Positions 1-9,055 are shown, counted from the first letter of the stretch. The stretch is DNA of 64,000 bases from Coprococcus ammoniilyticus (GCF_025567345.1 NZ_JAOQJS010000006.1:266423-330422), one strand, 5' to 3'. Program-made: numbers and translations. Notes: generated by a model from the sequence alone, not told the origin.

Positions 1-23
1 AGAGTTATAAAAAGTATACAGAG

Positions 24-53
24 ACAGATCCGCACATGTACGGGTCTGTTTTT
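24..53 (+). terminator. Intrinsic terminator of an upstream gene
   Basis: The stem ACAGATCCG pairs with CGGGTCTGT across a short loop and is followed by five T. It ends a transcript entering from the left edge of the window, before the GntR pair. Confidence 0.75.
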
Positions 54-133
54 GGTCTTATAAACTGACATTTCCTGCTTGTTTGCGTTTGGAAAAGTTG
101 CTATACTTAATAGAGTACAGGAGGGAGTTTGCC

Positions 134-895
134 ATGAAATTGATGAATAAAGATGAGTTTATTGCGTATGAATTAAAATTTTACTTTATGAAAAATAAAC
201 TGAAAGAAGGAGAAAAACTCCCATCTGAACGGGATCTGGCTGAACAGTTTGGGGTACAGAGAGCTACCGTCAGATCTGCATATAAATTATTAGAGGATGA
301 AGGGATCATAGAATGCAGGGAACGGAGCGGCAACTACATAGCCCACAGAAGAATGATATCCAATCTTGACCGAATTCGATCATTCAGTGAAAAGCTGGAA
401 AAGATGGGGGCACAAACAAGAAGCAGACTGTTGGCGTTTGAGCGTGTGGAAGTAGATAAGGAACTGAATAAAAGTATTAAGCTTCCGTTAGGAACTCCGT
501 TATTCAAAATTACCCGTATCCGTATGGTCGTAGAAGAAGACAGGGCTGTTCCGATCACCATAGAATATTCATATATACCGGAAAGCAAGGCTCCTAAGCT
601 GATGCGGTTTGATCTGGAAGATAATTCGTTATTTGATATTTTGATTCAGGAATATCATCATATTCCCAAAAAACAGGAATTAACAGTCGGAATTGTATAT
701 GCTGATGAAAATGAAGCCAAAGCCTTGAATGTTGACAAGCTGACTGCTCTTGTAAAAAAAGAGGGAATCACATATGACGAGAAAGGTGAGGTTATGGAAT
801 ATCTGCAATCGGTGATCAATAAAGAATGGGTCGCATTTGAAAAAGAAGATCCTGTCATTAAGCAAAAGATGGAGGAGGTGCTCCATGGATTATAG
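134..895 (+). CDS. GntR family transcriptional regulator with UTRA effector domain
   Basis: The 253-aa protein has an N-terminal winged helix of the GntR/HutC type (about residues 10-70, with LPSERDLAEQFGV and RATVRSAYKLL). A UTRA ligand-binding domain follows (about 95-235), as in sugar- or amino-sugar-sensing repressors. I chose the ATG at 134 because AGGAGGGAG lies about 8 nt upstream; an in-frame TTG at 83 extends the frame but lacks such a site. The last 11 bp overlap the start of a second GntR gene, so the two are probably translationally coupled. The effector is unknown; the GH3 glycosidase downstream makes a carbohydrate phosphate a reasonable guess but not a demonstrated one. Confidence 0.88.
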   Translation: MKLMNKDEFIAYELKFYFMKNKLKEGEKLPSERDLAEQFGVQRATVRSAYKLLEDEGIIECRERSGNYIAHRRMISNLDRIRSFSEKLEKMGAQTRSRLLAFERVEVDKELNKSIKLPLGTPLFKITRIRMVVEEDRAVPITIEYSYIPESKAPKLMRFDLEDNSLFDILIQEYHHIPKKQELTVGIVYADENEAKALNVDKLTALVKKEGITYDEKGEVMEYLQSVINKEWVAFEKEDPVIKQKMEEVLHGL

Positions 896-1619
896 AATGC
901 CATTATATATTCAATTACAGGATTCTATTATCAAGAAAATAGATGAAAAAAAATATCTGCCGGGTGAAGCAATACCAAGTGAGAGAAAAATGGCGGAAGC
1001 CTATGGTGTGAACCGTATGACCGTAAAACGTGCGGTTAGTAAGCTTGTAGAAGAAGGATATCTGGTTTGTAAACCGGGTTCTGGAACGTATGTTGCACAA
1101 AGAGATAAGAAAAAGATCGATCTGGATAATTCAAATGAAGCAGGAAATACCGGCATCACAGCGACGCTCCGTAAGGGTGGAATGGAGGTAAAAAACCGCC
1201 TTCTCGGGATCGGTGAGATCACAGGAAGTAAATATCTGGGATATAAGCTTGGAATTTCGGATGATGAGATGATATATGGAATTTACCGGGTACGATCAGA
1301 GGGTGATATACCATTTGCGGTTGAGTACACATATGTACCGAAAAAATATTTTGATGATCTGGATGAATTTGATTTCGCCAAAGTGTCTTTATATGATTAT
1401 ATGGAAGCAAAAGGACATATGCCATGCCATTTTGGACAGAAGCTGGTCATATGTGAGGCAAATGAACGGCTCGCAGAGCTGCTGCAGGTGGATCGTGGAA
1501 CTGCGATTTATAAGATCAATTATCAGGGTGCGGATGCAGATTATAATATTGTAGAGTTTACCATGAGTTATCTGAATCCTGCTTATACAAAATTCCGATT
1601 TGATGTTGAGGTCTCTTAA
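885..1619 (+). CDS. Second GntR/UTRA family regulator, coupled to the first
   Basis: The 244-aa protein has a GntR winged helix (IPSERKMAEAYGVNRMTVKR, about residues 25-50, followed by PGSGTYV) and a UTRA domain covering the remainder. The start MDYRMPLY at 885 is preceded by GGAGGAGGTG and lies inside the end of the preceding gene. Having two HutC-type regulators back to back suggests a paralogous pair or heteromeric control of the same target. The proteins are clearly different in sequence, so this is not a recent tandem duplication. No operator was identified. DNA-binding function is secure by family; the ligand is not known. Confidence 0.88.
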   Translation: MDYRMPLYIQLQDSIIKKIDEKKYLPGEAIPSERKMAEAYGVNRMTVKRAVSKLVEEGYLVCKPGSGTYVAQRDKKKIDLDNSNEAGNTGITATLRKGGMEVKNRLLGIGEITGSKYLGYKLGISDDEMIYGIYRVRSEGDIPFAVEYTYVPKKYFDDLDEFDFAKVSLYDYMEAKGHMPCHFGQKLVICEANERLAELLQVDRGTAIYKINYQGADADYNIVEFTMSYLNPAYTKFRFDVEVS

Positions 1620-1713
1620 AGGAAAGACATAAGCGTTTCTGTTACGGATCATATGGATCTTGTTATGCCGGCTTCGGTTTATAATATTAGTACTTGAAAG
1701 GTGTTATTTGAAA

Positions 1714-2274
1714 ATGCAATTCAAAAAAGTAGAAAAGAAATGCGAAGGTAAATTTATTACCCGCTATGATATAACATATGAGACAGTGGATCATCAGAAG
1801 AAGGTATATGAGATGATCAGCCGGAATGGTGACATTACGGATTTTGAAGGACTGCATGGCAGAATGGCAGATGCAGTTGTGATCATTGCTACGGATGAGA
1901 CCGGCGAGAAGATACTGATCGATAAGGAATTCCGTCTTGCTCCGGGAGAATGGGTATATAACTTTCCGGCAGGTCTGATCGATCCGGGTGAGACGCCGCA
2001 GGAGAGTGCGAAGCGTGAGCTTCGTGAGGAGACAGGGCTGGAATTATATGAGATCAATGATTTCATCGGAACCAGCTACAGTGCGGTTGGTTTTTCAAAT
2101 GAAACAAATGTCTGCGTTGTTGGAAAGGCACGGGGAGAGTTCCATAAGAGTACCTCTACATTAGAAGAGATCGAAGCCGGCTGGTATACAAAGGCAGAAG
2201 TCAGAGAACTTCTTAAGAAAGCGAAATTTGCAGCGAGAACACAGGCATACTGCTATGTGTGGAGCAGAGAATAG
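1714..2274 (+). CDS. Nudix hydrolase, ADP-ribose pyrophosphatase-like
   Basis: The 186-aa protein carries a complete Nudix box near residues 87-109 (GLIDPGETPQES then RELREETGLEL), with the REx2EE residues that bind the catalytic metal. The N-terminal strand pattern and the size fit the ADP-ribose pyrophosphatase (NudF-like) group, which hydrolyses ADP-ribose to AMP and ribose 5-phosphate; the exact substrate is inferred. I chose the ATG at 1714 with GAAAGGTG about 11 nt upstream. It lies downstream of the regulators in the same direction with a gap of about 95 bp, so co-transcription is possible but not shown. Confidence 0.85.
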   Translation: MQFKKVEKKCEGKFITRYDITYETVDHQKKVYEMISRNGDITDFEGLHGRMADAVVIIATDETGEKILIDKEFRLAPGEWVYNFPAGLIDPGETPQESAKRELREETGLELYEINDFIGTSYSAVGFSNETNVCVVGKARGEFHKSTSTLEEIEAGWYTKAEVRELLKKAKFAARTQAYCYVWSRE

Positions 2275-2412
2275 AGGACAAAAAGTAGAATCTAGAGGGG
2301 CACAGGGGACAGTACTTGAAGTGAAAGCCGGCACAACGGTTCTTACAGCCTGCAGCAACCGTATCGTTTGCAGATAAGGGTTGTAAATATCTGGACAGAA
2401 AGGAAAAATACG

Positions 2413-4683
2413 ATGTTTCACAAAGATTATGAAAGAAAGATCGATCAGTTAGTAAATGAACTGACATTAGAAGAGAAAATAAAGATGATCCATGGTGCGG
2501 GTCTGTTCCGCACCGGGGCAGTAGAAAGACTTGGAATCCCCCCAATCGTGATGTCGGACGGCCCGACAGGGGTGCGGTTCGAATTCTTTAATGATAACTG
2601 GGGCAGAGCCGGACATAATGATGATGGAGTTACATATTGTCCGAGTAACAGTGCGATCGCCGCAACCTGGAACCGGGAACTGGCAGGAAAATCAGGAACG
2701 GTACTTGGTGAAGAAGCCAGAGGACGTGGCAAGGATATCATACTTGCGCCGGGTGTCAATGTTATGCGGACGCCACTTTGCGGAAGAAATTTTGAATATT
2801 TCAGCGAAGATCCTTATCTGATATCAGAGATGGCGGTTCCGGTGATCGAAGGGATCGAGAGTTCTGACGTGGGTGCCTGTGTGAAACATTTTGCTGTTAA
2901 TAATCAGGAAACAGAGCGGAACTGGGTGAATGTCGAGATCGATGAACGAACGCTCCGTGAGATATACTTGCCTGCATTTGAAGCAGCAGTAAAGAAAGCA
3001 AAGGTAAGATCTATTATGGGTGCTTATAATCTGTTCCGTGGGGTTCATTGCTGTGAAAATAATGAACTGCTCGGTGAGATACTGCGGAAAGAATGGAATT
3101 ATGACGGGCTGATCGTTTCGGATTGGGGCGGCATCCACGATACAAAGGCTGCGGCAGAAAGCCCGATCGATGTAGAGATGTCAATCTATGCAAACTTCGA
3201 TGAATACTGCATGGCAGATCCATTGTTAAATGCGGTAAGAAATGGTGAGATCGAAGAGGAAAGAGTTGATGAAAAGGTAAAGAGTATTCTCCGATTCATG
3301 CTCCGTGTCAAGATGATCGATATTGTAGAAGCCAAAAGTGGGGACAATGAACAGACGGCTATATCCGCTGGCTGCACGGAACAGAAGCCGGCTGTCTATG
3401 CGGTTCGTGACCGGAGCCGGAAGAAAGGAAGTTATGATACTTCAGCACATCAGGATGCAGTGTTAGAGACAGCCAGAGAATCAATTGTACTGTTAAAGAA
3501 TGAAGAACAGAGACTGCCGCTTGCACCTGAGAAGACACATCGGCTTCTGGTGATCGGACATAATGCAGCAAAGCTTCATTCAAATGGTGGCGGAAGTGCG
3601 GAGATTGCGGCACTTTATGAGATCAATCCACTGCTTGGTATTAAGATGGAGCTTGGTGGTAACTGCGAAGTGACATATGCAGAAGGTTATTATGTGCCGG
3701 ATAAGAACAGACAGCAGGTACTGAATTGGCAGGAGGTAAGTCTGGATGAACTGGCATCGGAGCAGGGGGCTTATGAAGGAAATAATCCGGAAGGACGGAA
3801 GATCCAGAAGGCACTTCGTGAAGAGGCGGTTGCCCTTGCTTCAGAATATGATGATGTGATCTTTGTTGGCGGTTTAAATCATGATACAGATGAAGAAGGA
3901 TACGACAGACCGGATCTGAAGCTTCCATATCATCAGGATGAACTGATCACGGAGCTCTTAAAAGTGAATCCGAATATGGTCATTGTCATGATGGCAGGTA
4001 ATCCGGTTGATATGAGCGCATGGATTGATGATGCAAAGTCGATTGTATGGATGAGTTATGCAGGAATGGAAGGTGGCAGAGCACTCGGTGAAATCCTGTT
4101 TGGTGAAGTAAATCCATCCGGTAAACTTGTGATGACCATGCCGAAATCTCTTGATCAGGTACCGGCGATGGTTTTTGGAGATTTCCCCGGAAGAACCTTA
4201 ATGGAAGAAGAACATGAAAGAATGAATGCAAAATTGACGGAAACATACAGAGAAGGTGTATTTGTCGGATATCGGTATTATGACAAATATCAGATCCCGG
4301 TACAGTTTCCATTTGGCCATGGATTATCTTATACGACATTTTCCTATGGTGATATGCAGGTAAAAGAGCCGGATGGTCAGACATTCAAGGTACAGATCCC
4401 GGTAACAAATACCGGAAAGCTTGCCGGAAAAGAGACGGTAGAGCTGTATGTCGGAGAAACGGAAGTAAGTCCGGAGAATCCTGTGAAGGAGTTGAAGGGC
4501 TTCTGCAAGTTATCACTTGCACCGGGAGAAACAAAGTATGCGGAATTTGAATTGACAGCCGAGGCATTCCGTCATTTTGATGAGAAGACGGATGAGTGGA
4601 AGGTCGTGGCAGGAAGTTATACGATCTATATCGGAAGTTCTGTTTCTGATATTCGGTCGGTAACAACCATAACAATAAAATAA
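2413..4683 (+). CDS. Glycoside hydrolase family 3 (beta-glucosidase/beta-xylosidase type)
   Basis: The 756-aa protein has the standard GH3 architecture: an N-terminal TIM-barrel (about 30-300) with KHFAVNNQE near 157 and the nucleophile motif VSDWGG near Asp236, a C-terminal alpha/beta sandwich (about 355-610), and a fibronectin type III-like domain at the end (about 660-750). It has no signal peptide, so it probably acts in the cytoplasm on imported oligosaccharides. The ATG at 2413 follows GAAAGGAAA. A hydrophilic insertion near residues 310-350 (SGDNEQTAISAG and following) separates the two catalytic domains. Family assignment is secure; glucosidase versus xylosidase or other activity cannot be decided from the sequence. 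Confidence 0.93.
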   Translation: MFHKDYERKIDQLVNELTLEEKIKMIHGAGLFRTGAVERLGIPPIVMSDGPTGVRFEFFNDNWGRAGHNDDGVTYCPSNSAIAATWNRELAGKSGTVLGEEARGRGKDIILAPGVNVMRTPLCGRNFEYFSEDPYLISEMAVPVIEGIESSDVGACVKHFAVNNQETERNWVNVEIDERTLREIYLPAFEAAVKKAKVRSIMGAYNLFRGVHCCENNELLGEILRKEWNYDGLIVSDWGGIHDTKAAAESPIDVEMSIYANFDEYCMADPLLNAVRNGEIEEERVDEKVKSILRFMLRVKMIDIVEAKSGDNEQTAISAGCTEQKPAVYAVRDRSRKKGSYDTSAHQDAVLETARESIVLLKNEEQRLPLAPEKTHRLLVIGHNAAKLHSNGGGSAEIAALYEINPLLGIKMELGGNCEVTYAEGYYVPDKNRQQVLNWQEVSLDELASEQGAYEGNNPEGRKIQKALREEAVALASEYDDVIFVGGLNHDTDEEGYDRPDLKLPYHQDELITELLKVNPNMVIVMMAGNPVDMSAWIDDAKSIVWMSYAGMEGGRALGEILFGEVNPSGKLVMTMPKSLDQVPAMVFGDFPGRTLMEEEHERMNAKLTETYREGVFVGYRYYDKYQIPVQFPFGHGLSYTTFSYGDMQVKEPDGQTFKVQIPVTNTGKLAGKETVELYVGETEVSPENPVKELKGFCKLSLAPGETKYAEFELTAEAFRHFDEKTDEWKVVAGSYTIYIGSSVSDIRSVTTITIK

Positions 4684-4693
4684 TTAATAAATA

Positions 4694-4774
4694 AAATGCC
4701 GGTATGAACAGTCTGTCTGCCGGTACTATGAAACATCCATAGTACCGGCAGACAGACCGTTTATACCGGCATTT
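4694..4774. terminator. Very long bidirectional terminator hairpin
   Basis: Two 37-nt arms pair along their whole length apart from two G-U positions, around a 7-nt loop (AAACATC). It lies between the convergent GH3 and amidase genes and is flanked by A and T tracts, so it can terminate both. The stem is unusually long for an intrinsic terminator. Confidence 0.85.
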
Positions 4775-4788
4775 ATATACATATTGTT

Positions 4789-5523
4789 TTATTGATATTC
4801 GTTGAGCCATTCGATAATGCCGTTAGCGATGGCGGCGGCATAATCATCCATGTTATTATCGTAAAGCTCTACGTCTTTTTCGTTGCTGATAAAGCCCATC
4901 TCGATGATCAGACTTGTCATATTTGTCTGTTTGATAACGATGTAATCGTTGTCACTGTCAAACTGTGTTCCGGTACGGACACCACGGTTATCGGAGATCC
5001 CGACCTTTTCCAGATTGGACAGGATGGTTTCTGCGATCGCATGGTTCTTTTCGGAACCGGAGCTGTAGATCCATGCTTCGACACCACAGGCCTCAGGGTT
5101 GGCTGCGTAGTTCCTGTGGAGTGCCAGATAGAGATCTGCGTTGCAGTCATTTGCAATCGCAGCACGATCTTCGGAAGAAACGGTAGAATCATCATCACGC
5201 GTCATAACAACCTTTACTCCGTTTTTCTTTAATAGTTTTGCAACCTTTAAGGAAAGCTTCAGATTTCCGTCTTTTTCATGAATGTTATTAATTCCGGTTG
5301 CCCCGATGTCGGAACCGCCATGTCCCGGATCCAAACAGACTGTGTATTTTCCGTCCGGTTTTATGATCGAGACAGCATCCTTGCTGCTTTTTGACCGACT
5401 GACCGCCAACAGGACGGACAGAACGATAACGGCGATGAGCAGGACGATGTTGACACCGATCAGGAATTTTATGACAGACCGCATCTGTGTAACGGTCAGT
5501 TTCTTTTTTGTTTTTCCAGCCAT
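4789..5523 (-). CDS. N-acetylmuramoyl-L-alanine amidase (Amidase_3), membrane anchored
   Basis: The 244-aa protein has one N-terminal membrane segment (about residues 20-42, with a lysine-rich cytoplasmic start) and an extracellular Amidase_3 domain. The zinc ligands and catalytic residues are visible: His68 in DPGHGG, Glu83, His136 in LALHRN and Glu208 in IIEMGF. It cleaves the bond between muramic acid and the stem peptide. The single anchor and short size resemble CwlD-type sporulation amidases, but that specific role is an inference. It is transcribed convergently to the GH3 gene, separated by the long hairpin. Confidence 0.9.
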   Translation of the reverse strand: MAGKTKKKLTVTQMRSVIKFLIGVNIVLLIAVIVLSVLLAVSRSKSSKDAVSIIKPDGKYTVCLDPGHGGSDIGATGINNIHEKDGNLKLSLKVAKLLKKNGVKVVMTRDDDSTVSSEDRAAIANDCNADLYLALHRNYAANPEACGVEAWIYSSGSEKNHAIAETILSNLEKVGISDNRGVRTGTQFDSDNDYIVIKQTNMTSLIIEMGFISNEKDVELYDNNMDDYAAAIANGIIEWLNEYQ

Positions 5524-5760
5524 AATGTATAAAACTGCCGGAGCAGCCCTTTCTGTTTCTAGTTTATTCTCAACTAAGATACTCTAAAATGATCGGATTT
5601 TCAATACGATAGAAAAGATTTAATATTTACATATATCGGTGAAATGCGGTGTAACATGGAACCGGCGGGCAACATAATTTAGCATTTTATATAGAAAAGT
5701 GCGAAAGAAATTAATAAATTTCTGAAAAATTTAATATTGTCAAATGAAAACCTGGGTGTT

Positions 5761-5776
5761 ACCCTAAATATAGGGT
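5761..5776. promoter_or_regulatory. Perfect palindrome upstream of amidohydrolase gene
   Basis: ACCCTAAATATAGGGT is almost completely self-complementary and lies about 32 bp before the amidohydrolase ATG. It could be an operator or the top of a small hairpin. The rest of 5524-5807 is AT-rich and shows no gene. Confidence 0.35.
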
Positions 5777-5807
5777 GGCAGGGAGAAGATAAGAAAAGGA
5801 ATAAAAG

Positions 5808-6659
5808 ATGATCGTAGATTTTCATACTCACACATATCCGGATAAAATAGCTTCAAAGACACTTGAACTGTTAGTAAGTAGATCAAAGACAAAGCCGGCA
5901 TCGGATGGTACACTTGCAGGCTTGCAGCATTCAATGGCGCAAAGCGGTGTCGATATCTCTGTTGTCCTTCCTGTTGTAACTGCACCACATCAGGTGGAGC
6001 GGATCAATACCGTGGCAAAGGCAGTAACAGCCCAGTTTACGGGAAGTGGCGTCTGGTCATTTGGCGGAATCCATCCCGGAAATGATAACTATAAAGAGAT
6101 TTTAAATGGTATCAAATCTGCCGGATTAAAGGGAATTAAGCTGCATCCGGATTATCAGGATGCCATGTTCAATGATATCCGTTATAAACGGATCATCAGT
6201 TACGCAACAGAGCTTGGTTTGGTCGTTGTGGTTCATGCCGGAGTAGATATCGGACTTCCCTCTGTAACACATTGTACACCGGACATGGTGTGCGAAGTAT
6301 TAGATGAGGTTCAGCCGGAGCGACTCGTTCTTGCACATATGGGCGGCTGGAATCTCTGGGACGAGGTACTTGCGAAGCTGTGCGGAAGAAATGTATATAT
6401 GGATACAGCATTTTCCTACGGAGAGATTGCATGGCTTTCGGGTGCTGAACATCGTTGGAAGCTGGCATCAGAGGAGATGTTCCTGAAACTGATCAGAGCA
6501 CATGGAGCAGACCGGATCGTATTTGGAACAGACAGTCCGTGGACAGATCAGAAGCGAGCCATAAAGGACATACAGGCACTTCCGTTATCAGATGAAGACA
6601 AGAAAAAGATCCTTGGAGAAAATGCATTGCAGCTTTTGGGACTGCCGGATGCAGAATAG
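5808..6659 (+). CDS. Amidohydrolase-family TIM-barrel metalloenzyme (COG2159-like)
   Basis: The 283-aa protein begins with the metal-binding HxH motif in DFHTHTYPD. It continues with GIKLHPDYQ, a His in VVVHAG, LAHMGG and the late Asp in FGTDSPW, the ligand order of amidohydrolase-related TIM barrels that include decarboxylases of the ACMSD type. These enzymes hydrolyse or decarboxylate small carbonyl compounds; the substrate cannot be inferred here. An AAGAAAAGGAA tract lies just before the ATG. The gene stands alone, between the cell-wall amidase on the opposite strand and a probable small RNA. Confidence 0.82.
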   Translation: MIVDFHTHTYPDKIASKTLELLVSRSKTKPASDGTLAGLQHSMAQSGVDISVVLPVVTAPHQVERINTVAKAVTAQFTGSGVWSFGGIHPGNDNYKEILNGIKSAGLKGIKLHPDYQDAMFNDIRYKRIISYATELGLVVVVHAGVDIGLPSVTHCTPDMVCEVLDEVQPERLVLAHMGGWNLWDEVLAKLCGRNVYMDTAFSYGEIAWLSGAEHRWKLASEEMFLKLIRAHGADRIVFGTDSPWTDQKRAIKDIQALPLSDEDKKKILGENALQLLGLPDAE

Positions 6660-6754
6660 AAAATATAAAGTGAACTATACAATATATTTGAAAGCATTAG
6701 AGGATTCACACATAAAAGTAAAATAAATTTCCGATAAATTAGTAAAAATAGACA

Positions 6755-6783
6755 TTGCACAAAAATTAAAAATGTGTTACAAT
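6755..6783 (+). promoter_or_regulatory. Sigma-A promoter of candidate small RNA
   Basis: TTGCAC, 17-bp spacer, TACAAT. No open reading frame follows before the terminator at about 6875. Confidence 0.7.
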
Positions 6784-6789
6784 TTTGTT

Positions 6790-6907
6790 ACAATAAGAAA
6801 GGGAGAGAAGATAGCTCCTAAGACATTCGAAATTTAAGTTGTTGTTTTTTTCACAAAAAAATATTCATAAATACAAGGGACTGCCTGTAAGACGGCGGTC
6901 CCTTTCC
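6790..6907 (+). ncRNA. Candidate small non-coding RNA
   Basis: A strong promoter (6755-6783) and a GC-rich hairpin with a T-rich tail (6875-6910) define a transcript of about 120 nt that contains no credible coding frame. The 3' hairpin pairs GGGACTGCC with GGCGGTCCC. The interior is U-rich. The size is smaller than a typical 6S RNA and I do not recognise a known family; it may be a trans-acting small RNA or an orphan leader. Confidence 0.45.
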
Positions 6908-6910
6908 TTT
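6875..6910 (+). terminator. Terminator of the candidate small RNA
   Basis: AAGGGAC-TGCC pairs with GGCG-GTCCCTT and is followed by CCTTTTCTT. Confidence 0.65.
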
Positions 6911-6912
6911 TC

Positions 6913-7088
6913 TTGTGCAATCAGGTACCTCTCGTCTGACGACTCGATGATTAGCGGTCGTCAAATTGAAAACAATTTTGTGCAATCAGGTTCCTCTCGT
7001 CTAACGACTCGATGAACATTGACCATCATATAGAAATTTGTGCTCTTGCGTTGCAAGCACAATTTCTGCATGATGGTTGATTGCACAA
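6913..7088. repeat. Direct repeat pair and nested inverted repeat
   Basis: A 38-bp unit beginning TTGTGCAATCAGG and containing GACTCGATGA occurs twice (6913-6950 and 6978-7015) with two differences. The second copy opens an inverted repeat: GTGCAATCA at its start pairs with TGATTGCAC at about 7078-7086. Inside it, the stretch around 7022-7044 pairs with 7055-7077 around a CTTGCGTTGCA loop. This is a compact hairpin element just downstream (3') of the tRNA gene. Confidence 0.65.
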
Positions 7089-7116
7089 AAAAAGAACCAG
7101 ATCACATCTGGTTCTT
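7085..7116 (-). terminator. Terminator of tRNA-Gln
   Basis: Read on the minus strand, AAGAACCAGAT pairs with ATCTGGTTCTT around a 3-nt loop and is followed by a run of T. Confidence 0.85.
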
Positions 7117-7121
7117 AAGAG

Positions 7122-7194
7122 CTGGGCTACAAGGATTCGAACCTTGAAAATGCTGGAGTCAGAGTCCAGTGCCTTACCATTTGGCGATAGCCCA
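7122..7194 (-). tRNA. tRNA-Gln (anticodon CUG)
   Basis: The minus strand folds as a complete cloverleaf: acceptor TGGGCTA/TAGCCCA with discriminator G, D-arm GCC...GGC, anticodon stem CTGGA/TCCAG enclosing loop CTCTGAC (anticodon CTG), and T-arm CAAGG/CCTTG with loop TTCGAAT. CCA is not encoded. A terminator follows within 6 bp, so it is a single-gene tail. Confidence 0.95.
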
Positions 7195-7408
7195 TTGCTG
7201 TCAACAGATGATATTATATTACAACAGTTTGAAAAAAGCAAGCACTTTTTTAAAAAAATTACAAAAAGTTATTTGTACGCAATGAACACGAAAAATTTGA
7301 GAATAAAAATCAATGGAAATAGAAAATCCAGGTAGAAATAATAGTCTGGCTGTTGTATAATGGGAGCACTTGTGGAGATGACATTATAATAGGAAATGGA
7401 GAATACAT

Positions 7409-8137
7409 ATGTACAGTTTTGATGCGATCGTAAGATACAGCGAAACGCATGGAAGACAGGAAGCAAATGCGGCAACGATAGCAAATTACTTTCAGGATTG
7501 TGCGATCTTCGATTCAGAACAGGCAGGAATTGGAATTGAATATCTGAAGGACCATAACCGGGCCTGGTTTCTGATCTCATGGCAGATCGATGTGGAGCGG
7601 TATCCGGTATTACAGGAGAAGATCAGGGTTGGAACCTGGGCATATGATTTTAAAGGTTCCATGGGATATCGTAATATAGTTATTCGGGATGAGAATGGAG
7701 CGAATATTGTACAGGCAGCTTCCCAGTGGAGTTATATTGATACTGATACGCTTCGTCCTGTAAGAATTGAGCCTGAAGTAGGAGCAGCATATCCTCTTGC
7801 AGAAAAGCTTCCGATGGAATATGCTCCGAGAAAGATCCGGCTGATCGAAGGCATGGAAGAGACAGACAGAAGGGTTGTTCTGCCTTATCAGATTGATTCG
7901 AATAACCACATGAATAATGAAGCATATATTGCGCTGGCGTTGGAATATATCGATTCGGATGACATGATCTGTCAGATCAGAAGCGAGTATAAGCGGCAGT
8001 TTGTAAAAGATGAATGTATCGTAATAAAGAAAGCAGAAAGAGATGATCTGATACAGTTTGTATTTGCAGATGAAGAAGATCAGACCAGATGTATAGTAGA
8101 ATTTAAAACAAAGAGAACGGGGAGACAGACAGCATGA
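7409..8137 (+). CDS. Acyl-ACP thioesterase (double hotdog)
   Basis: The 242-aa protein matches bacterial relatives of plant FatA/FatB. It has two hotdog halves, the first including WFLISWQIDVERYP, the second the catalytic stretch QIDSNNHMNNEAY with the Asn/His of the family (about residues 162-175). It releases free fatty acids from acyl carrier protein in the cytosol. The last four bases overlap the start of the S1-domain gene (ATGA), so the two are translationally coupled. The 5' flank holds GGAAATGGAG before the ATG. Confidence 0.88.
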   Translation: MYSFDAIVRYSETHGRQEANAATIANYFQDCAIFDSEQAGIGIEYLKDHNRAWFLISWQIDVERYPVLQEKIRVGTWAYDFKGSMGYRNIVIRDENGANIVQAASQWSYIDTDTLRPVRIEPEVGAAYPLAEKLPMEYAPRKIRLIEGMEETDRRVVLPYQIDSNNHMNNEAYIALALEYIDSDDMICQIRSEYKRQFVKDECIVIKKAERDDLIQFVFADEEDQTRCIVEFKTKRTGRQTA

Positions 8138-8967
8138 TCAAGATTGGCGAATGGAACCATTTAGAGGTTGTAAAAGAGAAAGATTTCGGCATTTACCTTG
8201 CCGAGAAAAAATACGACGACGAGGAAGTCCTGCTTCCGAAGAAACAGGTACCTGCGGGAACAAGAATGGGAGATCAATTAGATGTATTTATCTATCGTGA
8301 TTCCGCAGATCGTCTGATCGCAACAACAAATCATCCGATCATAACGATGGGAGAACTTGCAGTATTAAAATGTGTCAATGTGACGGGCATCGGTGCATTT
8401 ATGGACTGGGGACTGGAAAAAGATATCCTGCTTCCTTTTAAAGAGCAGACAAGCAAGGTAAGGGAAGGTCAGTCGTATCTGGTCCGGATGTATGAGGATC
8501 GTTCCAAGCGTTTGTGCGTCAGCATGAAGGTATATGCCTATCTGGAGACACAGTCCCCATATAAGGCAGGGGATTCTGTAAGTGGAACGGTATTTGAATT
8601 TAATCAGAATCTGGGAGCATTTGTTGCGGTTGATAATCGTTATTCAGCCCTGATCCCGATGAAGGAGATCCATTCCCGGATCAATGTGGGCGAGACGGTA
8701 GAAGCCCGTGTGGCAAATGTCAGAGAAGACGGCAAACTCAATCTGAGTTTACAGAAGCCGATCCGTGAACAGATCAACAATGACAGCGAGATGGTATACA
8801 ATATCATCGAAAGCTATGGAGGAACCTTACCATTTAATGACAAGGCAGATAAAGAAGTGATCGAGAAAGAGTTCGGACTCAGCAAGAATGCATTTAAGCG
8901 TGCGGTTGGACATCTGTTAAAAGAGGGTAAGATCCGGATCACAGAGAAAAACATTATCATCAAATAA
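8134..8967 (+). CDS. CvfB/YitL-like S1 RNA-binding protein
   Basis: The 277-aa protein contains tandem S1/OB folds (about 1-60, 65-135 and 145-215; typical patches are GAFMDWGLEKDILLP and GAFVAVDNRYSALIP). A C-terminal winged-helix-like segment follows (about 225-277, GLSKNAFKRAVGHLL). This is the order of the CvfB family, RNA-binding proteins that affect virulence or translation-related regulation in Firmicutes. Its start overlaps the thioesterase stop. The specific RNA target is unknown. Confidence 0.85.
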   Translation: MIKIGEWNHLEVVKEKDFGIYLAEKKYDDEEVLLPKKQVPAGTRMGDQLDVFIYRDSADRLIATTNHPIITMGELAVLKCVNVTGIGAFMDWGLEKDILLPFKEQTSKVREGQSYLVRMYEDRSKRLCVSMKVYAYLETQSPYKAGDSVSGTVFEFNQNLGAFVAVDNRYSALIPMKEIHSRINVGETVEARVANVREDGKLNLSLQKPIREQINNDSEMVYNIIESYGGTLPFNDKADKEVIEKEFGLSKNAFKRAVGHLLKEGKIRITEKNIIIK

Positions 8968-9055
8968 TGTATTCGTAAATGAGCAGGAATGTTCAGGAGA
9001 AACAAAAAGACAGCTATGCGTGTTATATGGCTGAAAAGTACCAGGAAATGAAAGG

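Noticed and set aside
6790..6907. 6S RNA
   Set aside because: Transcript too short and lacks the long stem with central bubble.
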